This document shows positions 53,422-61,508 of a stretch of 64,000 nucleotides of DNA, piece after piece. Source of the DNA: CAWDPQ01 sp963804245 (GTDB lineage Bacteria > Acidobacteriota > Vicinamibacteria > Vicinamibacterales > 2-12-FULL-66-21); the NCBI GenBank assembly GCA_963804245.1, contig CAWDPQ010000003.1:62001-126000 (forward strand), given 5' to 3'. The notes under the pieces were generated by a model. That model did no database searches. It was not told where the DNA came from and saw only the letters and a list, made by a program, of their open reading frames with translations. A program made the position numbers and the translations under genes. Within the stretch, counting starts at the first letter, position 1, and the number at the start of each line of letters is the position of its first letter.

Positions 53422-53967
53422 CTACTTCTTGTACGCGTACGGCGCACCCGTCTTCGAGACATCGAACTCTTGAGACTTACCGCGAGGAATGCTCAAGGTC
53501 TGCCAGCCCGATCCCGCGTAGTGCTTGGCGAGCAGCACGATCTGCCCGACATGGGCCGCGTAGTGGGCCACCTGCCGATTGATCGCTTCGAGGACAGTAT
53601 GGCCTTCGCCGCGAACGTGGACCGTACGGCTCAAGTCGCCCGGTGTGAGCGCCGAGATGGCGCCGATCGTGCGCGCCCAGCCGTCTTCCCACGCGTCCAT
53701 GATCTGCGTCCTGGTCTCTTCTCCCCGCACCAGGAACTCGCCATCGCGGTTTCGATCCGATTTCTCACCATCGGACGTGAGAAAGTCCGTCCATCGCGAT
53801 CGCATGTTGCCGGCCACGTGCTTCATGATGATCGCGATACTGTTGGCCTCCGGGTCCAGCACCGCGAAAAGCTGATCGTCGTCGATCTGCGCGATCGATT
53901 TTTCGGCTTGCCCTTTCAGCTTTTTCAGCTGGAGCAGCATGTCGTCGAGATATTGCTGTTCGATCAT
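53422..53967 (-). CDS. DUF1572 (DinB-like) protein
   Basis: 181 residues from ATG 53967 (MIEQQYLDDMLLQLKKLKG). Helical, with conserved NSIAIIMKHVAGNMRSRW and VAHYAAHVGQIVLLAKHY carrying the metal-site histidines of the DinB superfamily. Function unknown; bacillithiol- or mycothiol-type S-transferases are relatives. Confidence 0.87.
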   Translation of the reverse strand: MIEQQYLDDMLLQLKKLKGQAEKSIAQIDDDQLFAVLDPEANSIAIIMKHVAGNMRSRWTDFLTSDGEKSDRNRDGEFLVRGEETRTQIMDAWEDGWARTIGAISALTPGDLSRTVHVRGEGHTVLEAINRQVAHYAAHVGQIVLLAKHYAGSGWQTLSIPRGKSQEFDVSKTGAPYAYKK

Positions 53968-54010
53968 CCGACTGTCCTCCCTGACGATCGAGTATGCCCG
54001 ATCGCCCTCA

Positions 54011-55627
54011 CTACTGCCGCACGAAGTCGGCACTCTCGACGAGCAGCCAGGTGTTGGGATCGAGCACGACCGACTGCGGCTCGGCGGCTGCAGCGATCGT
54101 GAAGCGACCCTGTGAGGACGTGAGCTCCACAGGTTCGACACGAAGCTGACCTCCGGCCGCAGCCATGATGCCGATTTCGATCGGCAGGCGATAGGGCGCT
54201 CCACTGTGGGTTTGCCGGATGTCGAGTTCGATGGCCTTTGCCGTTGCGTCGTATCGCCAGGTGCCGGTCAGCTTGGGGATACCCGGACGTTTGAGCCACT
54301 GGTCGAAGAACCAGCTCAGATCTTTGCCGGAGGCCTGTTCCATCACGTGCCGGAAGTCATCGCTCGACGCGCTCGAGTTCCGGTATCGGCGGTAGTAGTC
54401 CCGAATGCCGGTCCAGAACTTGTCCGTACCGACGTAGCCACGAAGCATGTGCAGGACCCAGCCCGCCTTCTGATAGACGAGCCGGTTCAGCACGTCGCGC
54501 ATCTCGCTGATGTTTCGATGAATGATCGCCTGATCCGGCAGTGCCTGCTGCGTCTGCAGCACGATTTTGATGTCGCTCTTGAGGCCGCGAACGAACGCGT
54601 CGCGGCCGCTGAACTGCTCGGCGTAGAGATGGGCGAAATACGTCGCGAAGCCCTCGCTCAGCCAGACGTCGTCCCAGTCTTTTTCTGTGACCGAGTTTCC
54701 CCACCACTGGTGTGCGACTTCGTGCACGACCGGGCCTCGACCACCGGTGACGCTCCGTTCTCCGTAGAAGATGGCGGACGCGTGTTCGGTCGCGCCGTTC
54801 AGCCCGGCGGCTTCGACGTGCGCGAGCTTTTCATAGGAATAGGGTCCTATCCAGTCGCTGAAGTATTCGAAGGCGCGGCGGCCGGTGAACTCGAAGAGCT
54901 CGTATGCCTTGTCGCGGTCCTGCGGAAACGACCAGACCTGCAGCGGAATGCCGCGCACGACGTCGTAATGGTGGACGGCAAATCGTGCCAGGCCCAGCGC
55001 GTAGAGCCACGACGAGATCGGTACCGACTGCCGCCAGTGCGTGCGGCGCTCGTTGCCGGGAAGGTCGACCTCTTCAACGAGCTGACCGTTGGCCACGACC
55101 TGGAAGTACGCCGGTGCGGTCACCACGAACTCCCCGGTGGCCTTGTCGTAGGGATGGTCGACCATGGGCAGCCAGTGCCTGGCATTGTCGGGCCAGTTTT
55201 CGCTGAAGACAGTCCGTTCGCCGTGAATGTTCTCGCCGAGCCTCAGGCCGCCTGTGGGAGTCCCCGTGTAGACAACATTGACCGGGAGTTCGGCGCCGGC
55301 GGGGGATGGTGGCAGTGAAATCCGAAGCCGGTTCGCCTCGTGGGTATGCTTTACCGCGCTATTGGCGACGGTCACCTTCGAGACGGACATGCCCTTTCCG
55401 CTCGCCGCCGACGTCAGGTCCAGATATGCCTCGCTGACGTTGGGCGCCGTAATTTTCATCGTGATCGTGGCGTCCCCGGAAATCTCGTTCGAGGCTTCCG
55501 TGAATCGCAATCGAAACACGTAGTGCACGACGTCGATTCCCGGCTGACGCGGGTAGGTGTCGGCAGACGAAGCTGTCGGAAATGTCACGAACAAGGCGAG
55601 CAGCGCACCACCGACGGACCTTTGCAT
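54011..55627 (-). CDS. M1-family zinc aminopeptidase, secreted
   Basis: 538 residues from ATG 55627. Signal peptide GGALLALFVTFPTASS, then an N-terminal beta-saddle domain (FRLRFTEASNEISGDATI). The zinc site HEVAHQWWGNSVTEKDW ... WLSEGFATYFAHL (HExxH-x18-E) is near residue 300; the substrate-recognition stretch GLNGATEHASAIFYGE takes the place of the usual GAMEN motif. A beta-rich C-terminal domain follows. It degrades peptides in the periplasm or outside. Divergent from galK with 57 bases between. Confidence 0.9.
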   Translation of the reverse strand: MQRSVGGALLALFVTFPTASSADTYPRQPGIDVVHYVFRLRFTEASNEISGDATITMKITAPNVSEAYLDLTSAASGKGMSVSKVTVANSAVKHTHEANRLRISLPPSPAGAELPVNVVYTGTPTGGLRLGENIHGERTVFSENWPDNARHWLPMVDHPYDKATGEFVVTAPAYFQVVANGQLVEEVDLPGNERRTHWRQSVPISSWLYALGLARFAVHHYDVVRGIPLQVWSFPQDRDKAYELFEFTGRRAFEYFSDWIGPYSYEKLAHVEAAGLNGATEHASAIFYGERSVTGGRGPVVHEVAHQWWGNSVTEKDWDDVWLSEGFATYFAHLYAEQFSGRDAFVRGLKSDIKIVLQTQQALPDQAIIHRNISEMRDVLNRLVYQKAGWVLHMLRGYVGTDKFWTGIRDYYRRYRNSSASSDDFRHVMEQASGKDLSWFFDQWLKRPGIPKLTGTWRYDATAKAIELDIRQTHSGAPYRLPIEIGIMAAAGGQLRVEPVELTSSQGRFTIAAAAEPQSVVLDPNTWLLVESADFVRQ

Positions 55628-55684
55628 ATCGGCAGTATAGAGGCGTCGGATAAGTTTCGAGCTCCTCTGCGGTAAGCTCGAAGC

Positions 55685-56869
55685 GTGACGGTCGTCAAGA
55701 ACGCGCGGGAGCGTTTCGGGGCAATCTTCCACGGCACCCCCGCCGCCGTTGTCTTTGCGCCGGGCCGAGTGAACCTCGTCGGCGAGCACACGGACTATAA
55801 CGACGGGTTCGTGCTCCCCATGGGCGTCGACAAGGGCATCGCCATGGCCTTCGCGCCGCGCAGCGACGACGTGCTACGGGTGCATTCGGCAGATGTGCCG
55901 CAGACGCGGGAGGTGCATCTCGACCAGCTGGGTCGTCGGGTCAGCGTGGAGCCGAACCGCCGCGGTGAACGCGGCGGATGGTTCGGGTACGTTGCCGGCG
56001 TCGCCTGGGCGATGCTCGGTGCCGGCTTGTCCATACGTGGCGCAGACGTGGCACTGGCCGCTGATTTACCGATGGGAGCAGGTCTGGCCTCGTCTGCAGC
56101 GCTCGAGGTGGGCATTGCCCGCGTCCTGATAGCCGCCTCCGATCTCGAATGGGATCCGCAGGCGGCCGCCTTGCTCGCGCAGCGGGCCGAACGCGAGTTC
56201 GCTGGCGTGGCGTGCGGCATCATGGACCAGCTTGCCGTGGCGTCGGCCCACGACAACGCCGCCCTCCTCATCGACTGCCGCTCGCTCGAGACGCGTGACG
56301 TTCCGCTGCCGGCCACAATGGCCGTCGTCATCCTCGACAGCAGAATCCAGCGCGATCTCGCGTCAAGCGCGTACAACGAGCGGCGGGCGTCGTGCGAGCG
56401 AGTTGTCGACGCCATTCGCGTCCGCCATCCCGAGGCCGTTGCTCTTCGCGACATCGACCGCGACATGCTCGAAGAGGCGAAACCGTCGCTCTCGGACGTG
56501 GACTACCGTCGTGCGCTGCACGTTATTCAAGAGAATCCGCGCCCGTCGGCTATGAGCGCGGCGCTGACCACCGGAGACCTCGCCGCGGCCGGTCGCATCA
56601 TGCGCGACTCGCACGACAGCCTGAGGGAGCTCTACGACGTGTCCACACCGGAGCTCGACACGCTGGTTGATGCGGCAATGTCCACCCCGGGATGTTACGG
56701 GGCCCGACTCACCGGCGCCGGATTCGGCGGCTGTGCCGTGGCAATCGTGGAGGCCGGCACCGAGCGGCGCGTGATCGACACGGTGGCGGAGCACTATCGG
56801 ACGCGCACCGGCCGGGAGTTGAGCGCCATCGTGAGCCGCGCGTCGGCAGGGGCGCGAATCGTTGAATAG
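55685..56869 (+). CDS. galK: Galactokinase
   Basis: 394 residues from GTG 55685. Galactokinase signature FAPGRVNLVGEHTDYNDGFVLP, the ATP loop ADLPMGAGLASSAALEVGIA and the C-terminal GARLTGAGFGGCAVAI are all present, with the catalytic Arg and Asp in GRVN and CGIMDQ. It phosphorylates galactose to galactose-1-phosphate. The mutarotase gene lies 8 kb away; no galT or galE is in the window. Confidence 0.93.
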   Translation: MTVVKNARERFGAIFHGTPAAVVFAPGRVNLVGEHTDYNDGFVLPMGVDKGIAMAFAPRSDDVLRVHSADVPQTREVHLDQLGRRVSVEPNRRGERGGWFGYVAGVAWAMLGAGLSIRGADVALAADLPMGAGLASSAALEVGIARVLIAASDLEWDPQAAALLAQRAEREFAGVACGIMDQLAVASAHDNAALLIDCRSLETRDVPLPATMAVVILDSRIQRDLASSAYNERRASCERVVDAIRVRHPEAVALRDIDRDMLEEAKPSLSDVDYRRALHVIQENPRPSAMSAALTTGDLAAAGRIMRDSHDSLRELYDVSTPELDTLVDAAMSTPGCYGARLTGAGFGGCAVAIVEAGTERRVIDTVAEHYRTRTGRELSAIVSRASAGARIVE

Positions 56870-56872
56870 TTC

Positions 56873-56990
56873 TCCAACTGGGGAACTGAAGAAACAGGGG
56901 AACGGGGAACGGGGGAACTGGGGAACTGGGGAACTGGGGAGCTGGGGAACTGGGGAGCTGGGGAAACTGGAGAGCGTGGGAACTGGGGAA
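56873..56990. repeat. GGGGAACT/GGGGAGCT octamer array
   Basis: About ten imperfect units (GGGGAACTGGGGAACT with GGGGAACG, GGGGAGCT variants) between galK and the protease gene. Here only the G-rich orientation is present; runs of four G at eight-base spacing could also form a quadruplex. Confidence 0.8.
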
Positions 56991-57010
56991 GTACCCCCGA
57001 GCCCCGGAGA

Positions 57011-57089
57011 ATCTTTTCTCAGCGCTCGCGGGGCCCCACCCCCGCTCGCTCTCGCTCGCGCATTCGCGCTCGCTCGGGCCGCAGGCGCT
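57011..57089. repeat. Dispersed repeat, copy 2
   Basis: Matches 44332-44433: ATCTTTTCTCAGCGCTCGCG, GGGCCCCACCCCCGCTCGC and GCTCGCTCGGGCCGCAGGCG. It lies just before the S1C protease gene, after the octamer array. Confidence 0.75.
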
Positions 57090-57149
57090 GCCCCCGAGCT
57101 CCCGAGCCCCCGAGCCCCGAGCCCAGTAGAATGTTCAGCTGAGTACCCG

Positions 57150-58649
57150 ATGACTTCTCCAGCTTCGTACCGCTCTCCTCGACTGCCTGTGTGTCGCCCG
57201 ACGATCTGTTTCTGGATTCCGTTCATTCTCGTCCTGACGGCATTCGCAGGACATCCGAGGGACGCCTGCGCGCAAGCGCCCGCCGCGCAGGCCCCCGCGG
57301 CGCAGAAGCGCAGTCTCAGTGCCCTCGCCGATCTCTCACGATCGCTTCAGGATCTTGCCGCGGTCGTCAGCCCGAGCGTCGTCCAGATCTTCGTGACCGG
57401 CTACGCGGCTCCGAACGAGGAGGAAACGTCGCCGGCCGAGCCGGCGGTGGAGCGGTCGAGCGCCTCCGGGGTCATCGTCGACGCCGACGGCTACATCGTG
57501 ACCAACGCGCACGTCGTCGAGAACGCGACGCGCCTCGAGGTGGAGCTGCCGTTTGCGGCGACTGGCGGCGATCCAGGCCGCTCGATCGTGAAGCGGCGCG
57601 GCAGAACGGTTGGCGCGCAGATCGTCGCCGTCGATCGGGAGACCGACATCGCCATCCTCAGAGTGGAAGTCCGTTCGCTGCCGGCGCTGGCATTCGGAGA
57701 TTCCGATTCGCTTCGTCCCGGACAGGTGGTGCTGGCGTTCGGCAGTCCCCTCGGCCTGGACTCGTCGGTGACGATGGGCGTTGTGAGCGCGGTGGCGCGA
57801 CAACTGACGCCCGAGGACCCGATGATTTACATCCAGACGGATGCGCCGATCAATCCTGGAAACAGCGGCGGCGCTCTCGTCGACACGGACGGGCGGCTGG
57901 TGGGGGTCAGTACGCTCATCTACTCGCAGTCGGGCGGTAACGAGGGGATCGGCTTCGCCGCACCGAGCAATATCGTCCGCAACGTCTTTACGCAGATTCG
58001 CGCGTCTGGAAGGGTTCGGCGTGGAGACATCGGCGTGAGTACGCAGACGGTGACGCCGCTACTGGCCGACGCCCTGGGCCTGCCCGGTGACTCCGGCGTC
58101 GTGGTAGCCGACGTGGTCGACGGCGGACCAGCGGCGCGCGCGGGACTTCAGCCCGGCGATGTCCTCATGTCGCTCGACGGCAAGCGCATGGAGAACGGCC
58201 GACAGTTCCGCATCAATCTTTACACGAGGGCCGTCGGTCAGCAGGTCACGCTCGGTATCCTCCGCGGCGAACGGCAGCTGTCGCTGCGCGTGCCCATCGT
58301 GGAACGGCAGTCGGACGCGGGACGCCTGACCGAGCTCGTGACCCCCGAAAACGCCATCAAAGCTCTCGGTGTGATCGGACTCGAGCTCTCGCCACGCATC
58401 GCCGCGCTGCTGCCACCCCTGCGGCGACAGTCCGCGGTGATAGTGGCCGCCGTGTCGGCGGACTCGCCGTATTCGCAGCAAGGCCGCCTCCAGCCTGGCG
58501 ACGCCATTTACGCCCTCAACGGCCAGGCGATTGCCGGCATTGCCGACCTGAAGACCGCGGTTGCCGCCCTCAAGCCGGGAAGTGCCGCCGTCCTGCAGAT
58601 CGAAAGGGAGAGCCGGCTGATGTTTCTATCCTTCAGGGCGGACCGATAG
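57150..58649 (+). CDS. S1C serine protease (DegP/HtrA type) with two PDZ domains
   Basis: 499 residues from ATG 57150, following a signal anchor (FWIPFILVLTAFAGHPRDACA). The catalytic triad is visible: His in IVTNAHVVENA (about 121), Asp in DRETDIAIL (about 165), Ser in PINPGNSGGALVD (about 237). PDZ1 begins near residue 290 (GVVVADVVDGGPAARAGLQPG) and PDZ2 near 425 (VIVAAVSADSPYSQQGRLQPG). It acts on misfolded envelope proteins. The open frame upstream of 57150 runs through the repeat array and is not coding. Confidence 0.92.
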   Translation: MTSPASYRSPRLPVCRPTICFWIPFILVLTAFAGHPRDACAQAPAAQAPAAQKRSLSALADLSRSLQDLAAVVSPSVVQIFVTGYAAPNEEETSPAEPAVERSSASGVIVDADGYIVTNAHVVENATRLEVELPFAATGGDPGRSIVKRRGRTVGAQIVAVDRETDIAILRVEVRSLPALAFGDSDSLRPGQVVLAFGSPLGLDSSVTMGVVSAVARQLTPEDPMIYIQTDAPINPGNSGGALVDTDGRLVGVSTLIYSQSGGNEGIGFAAPSNIVRNVFTQIRASGRVRRGDIGVSTQTVTPLLADALGLPGDSGVVVADVVDGGPAARAGLQPGDVLMSLDGKRMENGRQFRINLYTRAVGQQVTLGILRGERQLSLRVPIVERQSDAGRLTELVTPENAIKALGVIGLELSPRIAALLPPLRRQSAVIVAAVSADSPYSQQGRLQPGDAIYALNGQAIAGIADLKTAVAALKPGSAAVLQIERESRLMFLSFRADR

Positions 58650-58782
58650 GAACTGGGGAAACTGGGGAACTGGGGAACTGGGGAAGTGAGGAAGTGAGGA
58701 ACGGAGGAACTGGGGAACTAGGGGCCGGGGGTTTACTTCCCCAGTTCGCCAGCTCCCCAGCTCTCCAGCTCCCCAGTTGGAA
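58650..58782. repeat. GGGGAACT array with inverted second half
   Basis: AACTGGGG units (with GAGGAAGT variants) run to about 58725, then the reverse type TTCCCCAGTTCGCCAGCTCC to 58782. The two arms could pair and end transcription of the protease gene before moaA. Confidence 0.8.
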
Positions 58783-58809
58783 TTTGAGTTCTAATTAGAG
58801 AACTTCAAC

Positions 58810-59838
58810 ATGACTCCCAGGGTTAACGATCGGTTCGGCCGTCCGCTGCGCAGCCTGCGCATCTCCGTCACCGACCGCTGCAACCTGCGCTGCCAGTACT
58901 GCATGCCGGAGCCGGATTATGCGTGGCTGCCGCGCGAAACCCTGCTGACGTTCGACGAGCTGGTAGGCGTGGCCGGAGCGTTCGTGGCACTCGGCGTCGA
59001 TCGCATTCGCATAACCGGCGGCGAACCGCTCCTCCGGCGGAACCTGCCGGCACTGATCGAGAAGCTCGCTCGCATCGACGGTCTGACCGATCTGGCGATG
59101 ACGACAAACGGCGTCCTGTTGGCGGCGCAGGCCGCTTCACTGAAAGCGGCAGGACTCCACCGTCTTACGGTGAGCCTCGATACGCTCCATCGGTCGCGCT
59201 TCAAGTCGCTCACCGGGTTCGACGAGCACGCGGCAGTGATGGCAGGTATCGATGCCGCCACGCACGCCGGGTTCGAGAACCTCAAAATCGACACAGTCGT
59301 CGTTCGCGGCGTCAACGACGATGAGCTCGTGGAGATGATCGAGTTCGGCCGTCAGGTGAGGGCCGAAGTGCGTTTCATCGAGTACATGGATGTCGGTGGA
59401 GCCACGCGGTGGACCCGGGACTCGGTCGTCTCGCGCAAGGAAATCCTGTCGACGCTGACCGCGCATTACGGCGCCGTCGCACCCGAGCCCGAGCGTGGTT
59501 CTGCGCCGGCGGCAGTGTATCGTCTGCGCGACGGCACGCGCTTCGGCATCATCTCGTCCACGACCGAGCCATTCTGCGAGACATGCGACCGCAGCCGGTT
59601 GACCGCCGACGGGATCTGGCTGATGTGCCTTTACGCGCGCGCCGGGACCGATCTGCGCCGCCCGCTCCGCGCCGGTGCGACGACCGCGGACCTGCAGCAG
59701 CTCATCACCGCCGTGTGGAGTCAACGATCTGATCGTGGAGCGGAAGAACGGCTGGCCGTCGAGCGCCGTGAAGTGCTCATTCCGGTTGCTGCCCTCAAGA
59801 AGGACGCGCACCTCGAAATGCACACAAGAGGGGGGTAA
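58810..59838 (+). CDS. moaA: GTP 3',8-cyclase (molybdenum cofactor biosynthesis)
   Basis: 342 residues. SAM-binding cluster motif in SVTDRCNLRCQYCMPEPDY (C-x3-C-x2-C), GGEPLLRR, and the C-terminal cluster Cys in PFCETCDRSRLTADG ... LMCLYA. It ends in the conserved Gly-Gly (RGG). It converts GTP to the cyclic pterin precursor of Moco, needed here for MsrP. No other moa genes are in the window. Confidence 0.94.
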   Translation: MTPRVNDRFGRPLRSLRISVTDRCNLRCQYCMPEPDYAWLPRETLLTFDELVGVAGAFVALGVDRIRITGGEPLLRRNLPALIEKLARIDGLTDLAMTTNGVLLAAQAASLKAAGLHRLTVSLDTLHRSRFKSLTGFDEHAAVMAGIDAATHAGFENLKIDTVVVRGVNDDELVEMIEFGRQVRAEVRFIEYMDVGGATRWTRDSVVSRKEILSTLTAHYGAVAPEPERGSAPAAVYRLRDGTRFGIISSTTEPFCETCDRSRLTADGIWLMCLYARAGTDLRRPLRAGATTADLQQLITAVWSQRSDRGAEERLAVERREVLIPVAALKKDAHLEMHTRGG

Positions 59839-59849
59839 GCACGTACTAC

Positions 59850-59902
59850 GTGCGACGTGCGACGTGCGACGTGCGACGTGCGACGTGCGACGTGCGACGT
59901 GC
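59850..59902. repeat. 7-bp tandem repeat (GTGCGAC)n
   Basis: Seven perfect copies plus a partial one, eleven bases after the moaA stop. Uniform units without spacers exclude a CRISPR. Confidence 0.9.
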
Positions 59903-59924
59903 TAACTGGATGGGTAGTAGTAGA

Positions 59925-60008
59925 AGCTGGGAGCTGGCGGCTGGAAGCGGAGCTGGCGGCTGGAAGCTGGGAGCTGGAAGCTGGGAGCTGGAAGCTGGGA
60001 GCTGGGTT
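59925..60008. repeat. AGCTGG(G/A) repeat array, left part
   Basis: Units of GAAGCTGGGAGCTG. The same array continues at 61463-61492 on the other side of the insertion sequence, so the element landed inside it. Confidence 0.75.
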
Positions 60009-60011
60009 CAG

Positions 60012-61456
60012 TCCGGGGACATAGGTAACACTTTAGTCCGGCGACATGGGTAACACTCATGGCCACAGGCCGGGGCACCTGCTACGCCGGAGGTGCTTCG
60101 ATGCCGTGGCGGGAAATGTCGCCCATGGACCCACGGTTCGAATTTGTCCGTGAGTACGAGACCGAGCTGTTTACGATGACGGAGCTCGCCGCGCAGTACC
60201 GGCATCAGCCGCAAGACGGCGTACAAGTGGCTCGAGCGCTACCACGCGGACCGGGTGCGCGGGTTGTGCGAGCGCTCGCGGCGGCCGCATCACAGTCCGC
60301 AGGCGACGGCGACGGACATGGTGGAAGCGATCGTGGCCCAGCGGCGGCGCCATCCGCACTGGGGCGCGAAGAAACTGCTCGCCGTGCTTCGCCGGCAGGA
60401 ACCGACGGTGGCCTGGCCGGGGCGCTCGACGGTGTGTGATCTCCTGACGCAGCGGGGGCTGGTGGCGCCGCGCCGACGACGGCCCCGCGCCCTCGCGCGG
60501 CCGCGACCGCCGCTGCCGCCGATCACGCGGGCGAACGAAGTCTGGACGGCGGACTTCAAAGGCGAATTCCTGACGGGGGACCACGTCTATTGCTACCCGC
60601 TGACGGTGCGGGATGGGTTCAGTCGGTTCGTGTTGCGCTGCGACGGGCTGCTCGGCACGGGGTATGAGGCGACGCGGCGCCGGTTCGAGCGCGCCTTCGC
60701 CGAGTATGGGTTGCCCGAGCGGATTCGCAGTGACAATGGGGGCCCCTTTGCGGGCCCCGGTCTGGGCGGGTTGTCGCGGCTGTCGCTGTGGTGGCTTCGC
60801 CTCGGCATCGGGCTGGAGCGCATTGCGAAGGGCCATCCGGAACAAAACGGGTCGCACGAACAATTCCACGCCGTGCTGAAAGCGGAAACCGCGCGGCCCC
60901 CAGCGCTGAATGTGCACGCGCAACAGCAGCGGTTCCGCCGGTTCTGTGTGGAGTACAACGTCGAGCGACCGCATGAGGCCCTGGGCAACGAACCGCCCGC
61001 AAGGCAGTACGCTCGGTCGCCGCGCCCATGGCCTCGTCACCTGCCGCCGATCGAGTATCCCGGTCATTTCGAGATTCGTCGGGTCTCGCCGGTCGGTACA
61101 CTTAAATGGCGCGGCGATCCAGTCTTTGTCTCCCATGTCTTGGCCGGTGAGTCGATCGGCTTTGAAGAGGTGGCCGATGGCCTCTGGACGCTCTACTTTG
61201 CGACGCTCGCGTTGGCGCGGTTCGACGAACACACGCGCCGCCTGCAAGCACTGCGATGAACGGACCGACGTGCCACGGTTCACGGGGGGGCGCTCGGCGG
61301 CATCTGCTCGCTCGCCACACGGCCCTCGTTGGCCGCCGCCGAGCGCCTGCACGGCGCCCGTTCGCACGCTGAGTGCTGGAGAGGACACAGTGATCGTCAG
61401 ATCCTCAATAAACTGTTACCCATGTCGCCGGACTGATTTGTTACCTATGTCCCCGG
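60012..61456 (+). mobile_element. IS481-type insertion sequence
   Basis: Both ends carry two tandem copies of GACATrGGTAACA: the left end reads CCGGGGACATAGGTAACA, then AGTCCGGCGACATGGGTAAC; the right end carries the exact complement (TGTTACCCATGTCGCCGGAC, TGTTACCTATGTCCCCGG). The inverted repeat is about 44 bases. The inside holds one transposase gene. About 1.45 kb. No clear target duplication could be read because the target is itself repetitive. Confidence 0.88.
60101..61259 (+). pseudogene. IS481-family transposase (DDE), one frameshift
   Basis: From ATG 60101 the frame reads MPWREMSPMDPRFEFVREYE and MTELAAQYR, the N-terminal HTH region. It slips at about 60200: one extra C, after which GISRKTAYKWLERYHADRVR continues in the frame of the main ORF (60255-61259, 334 residues). 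The rve domain has the DDE residues in VWTADFKGEF, RSDNGGPF and HPEQNGSHEQFH, with NVERPHEALG after. Repaired length about 385 residues, so the protein may be active if the slip is an error. Confidence 0.85.
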
Positions 61457-61508
61457 CCCCCCGCTGGGAGCTGGAAGCTGGGAGCTGGGAGCTTTTTGGA
61501 GGTTTGGT

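Noticed and set aside
56862..57149. N-terminal extension of the S1C protease through the octamer array
   Set aside because: It translates to repetitive GNWGTGE-type sequence, and a normal signal peptide begins at the ATG 57150.
59850..59902. Possible CRISPR array
   Set aside because: Uniform 7-bp units without spacers; no cas gene nearby.
60171..61388. 405-codon minus-strand frame in the insertion sequence
   Set aside because: Opposite the transposase, whose DDE residues are clear on the plus strand.
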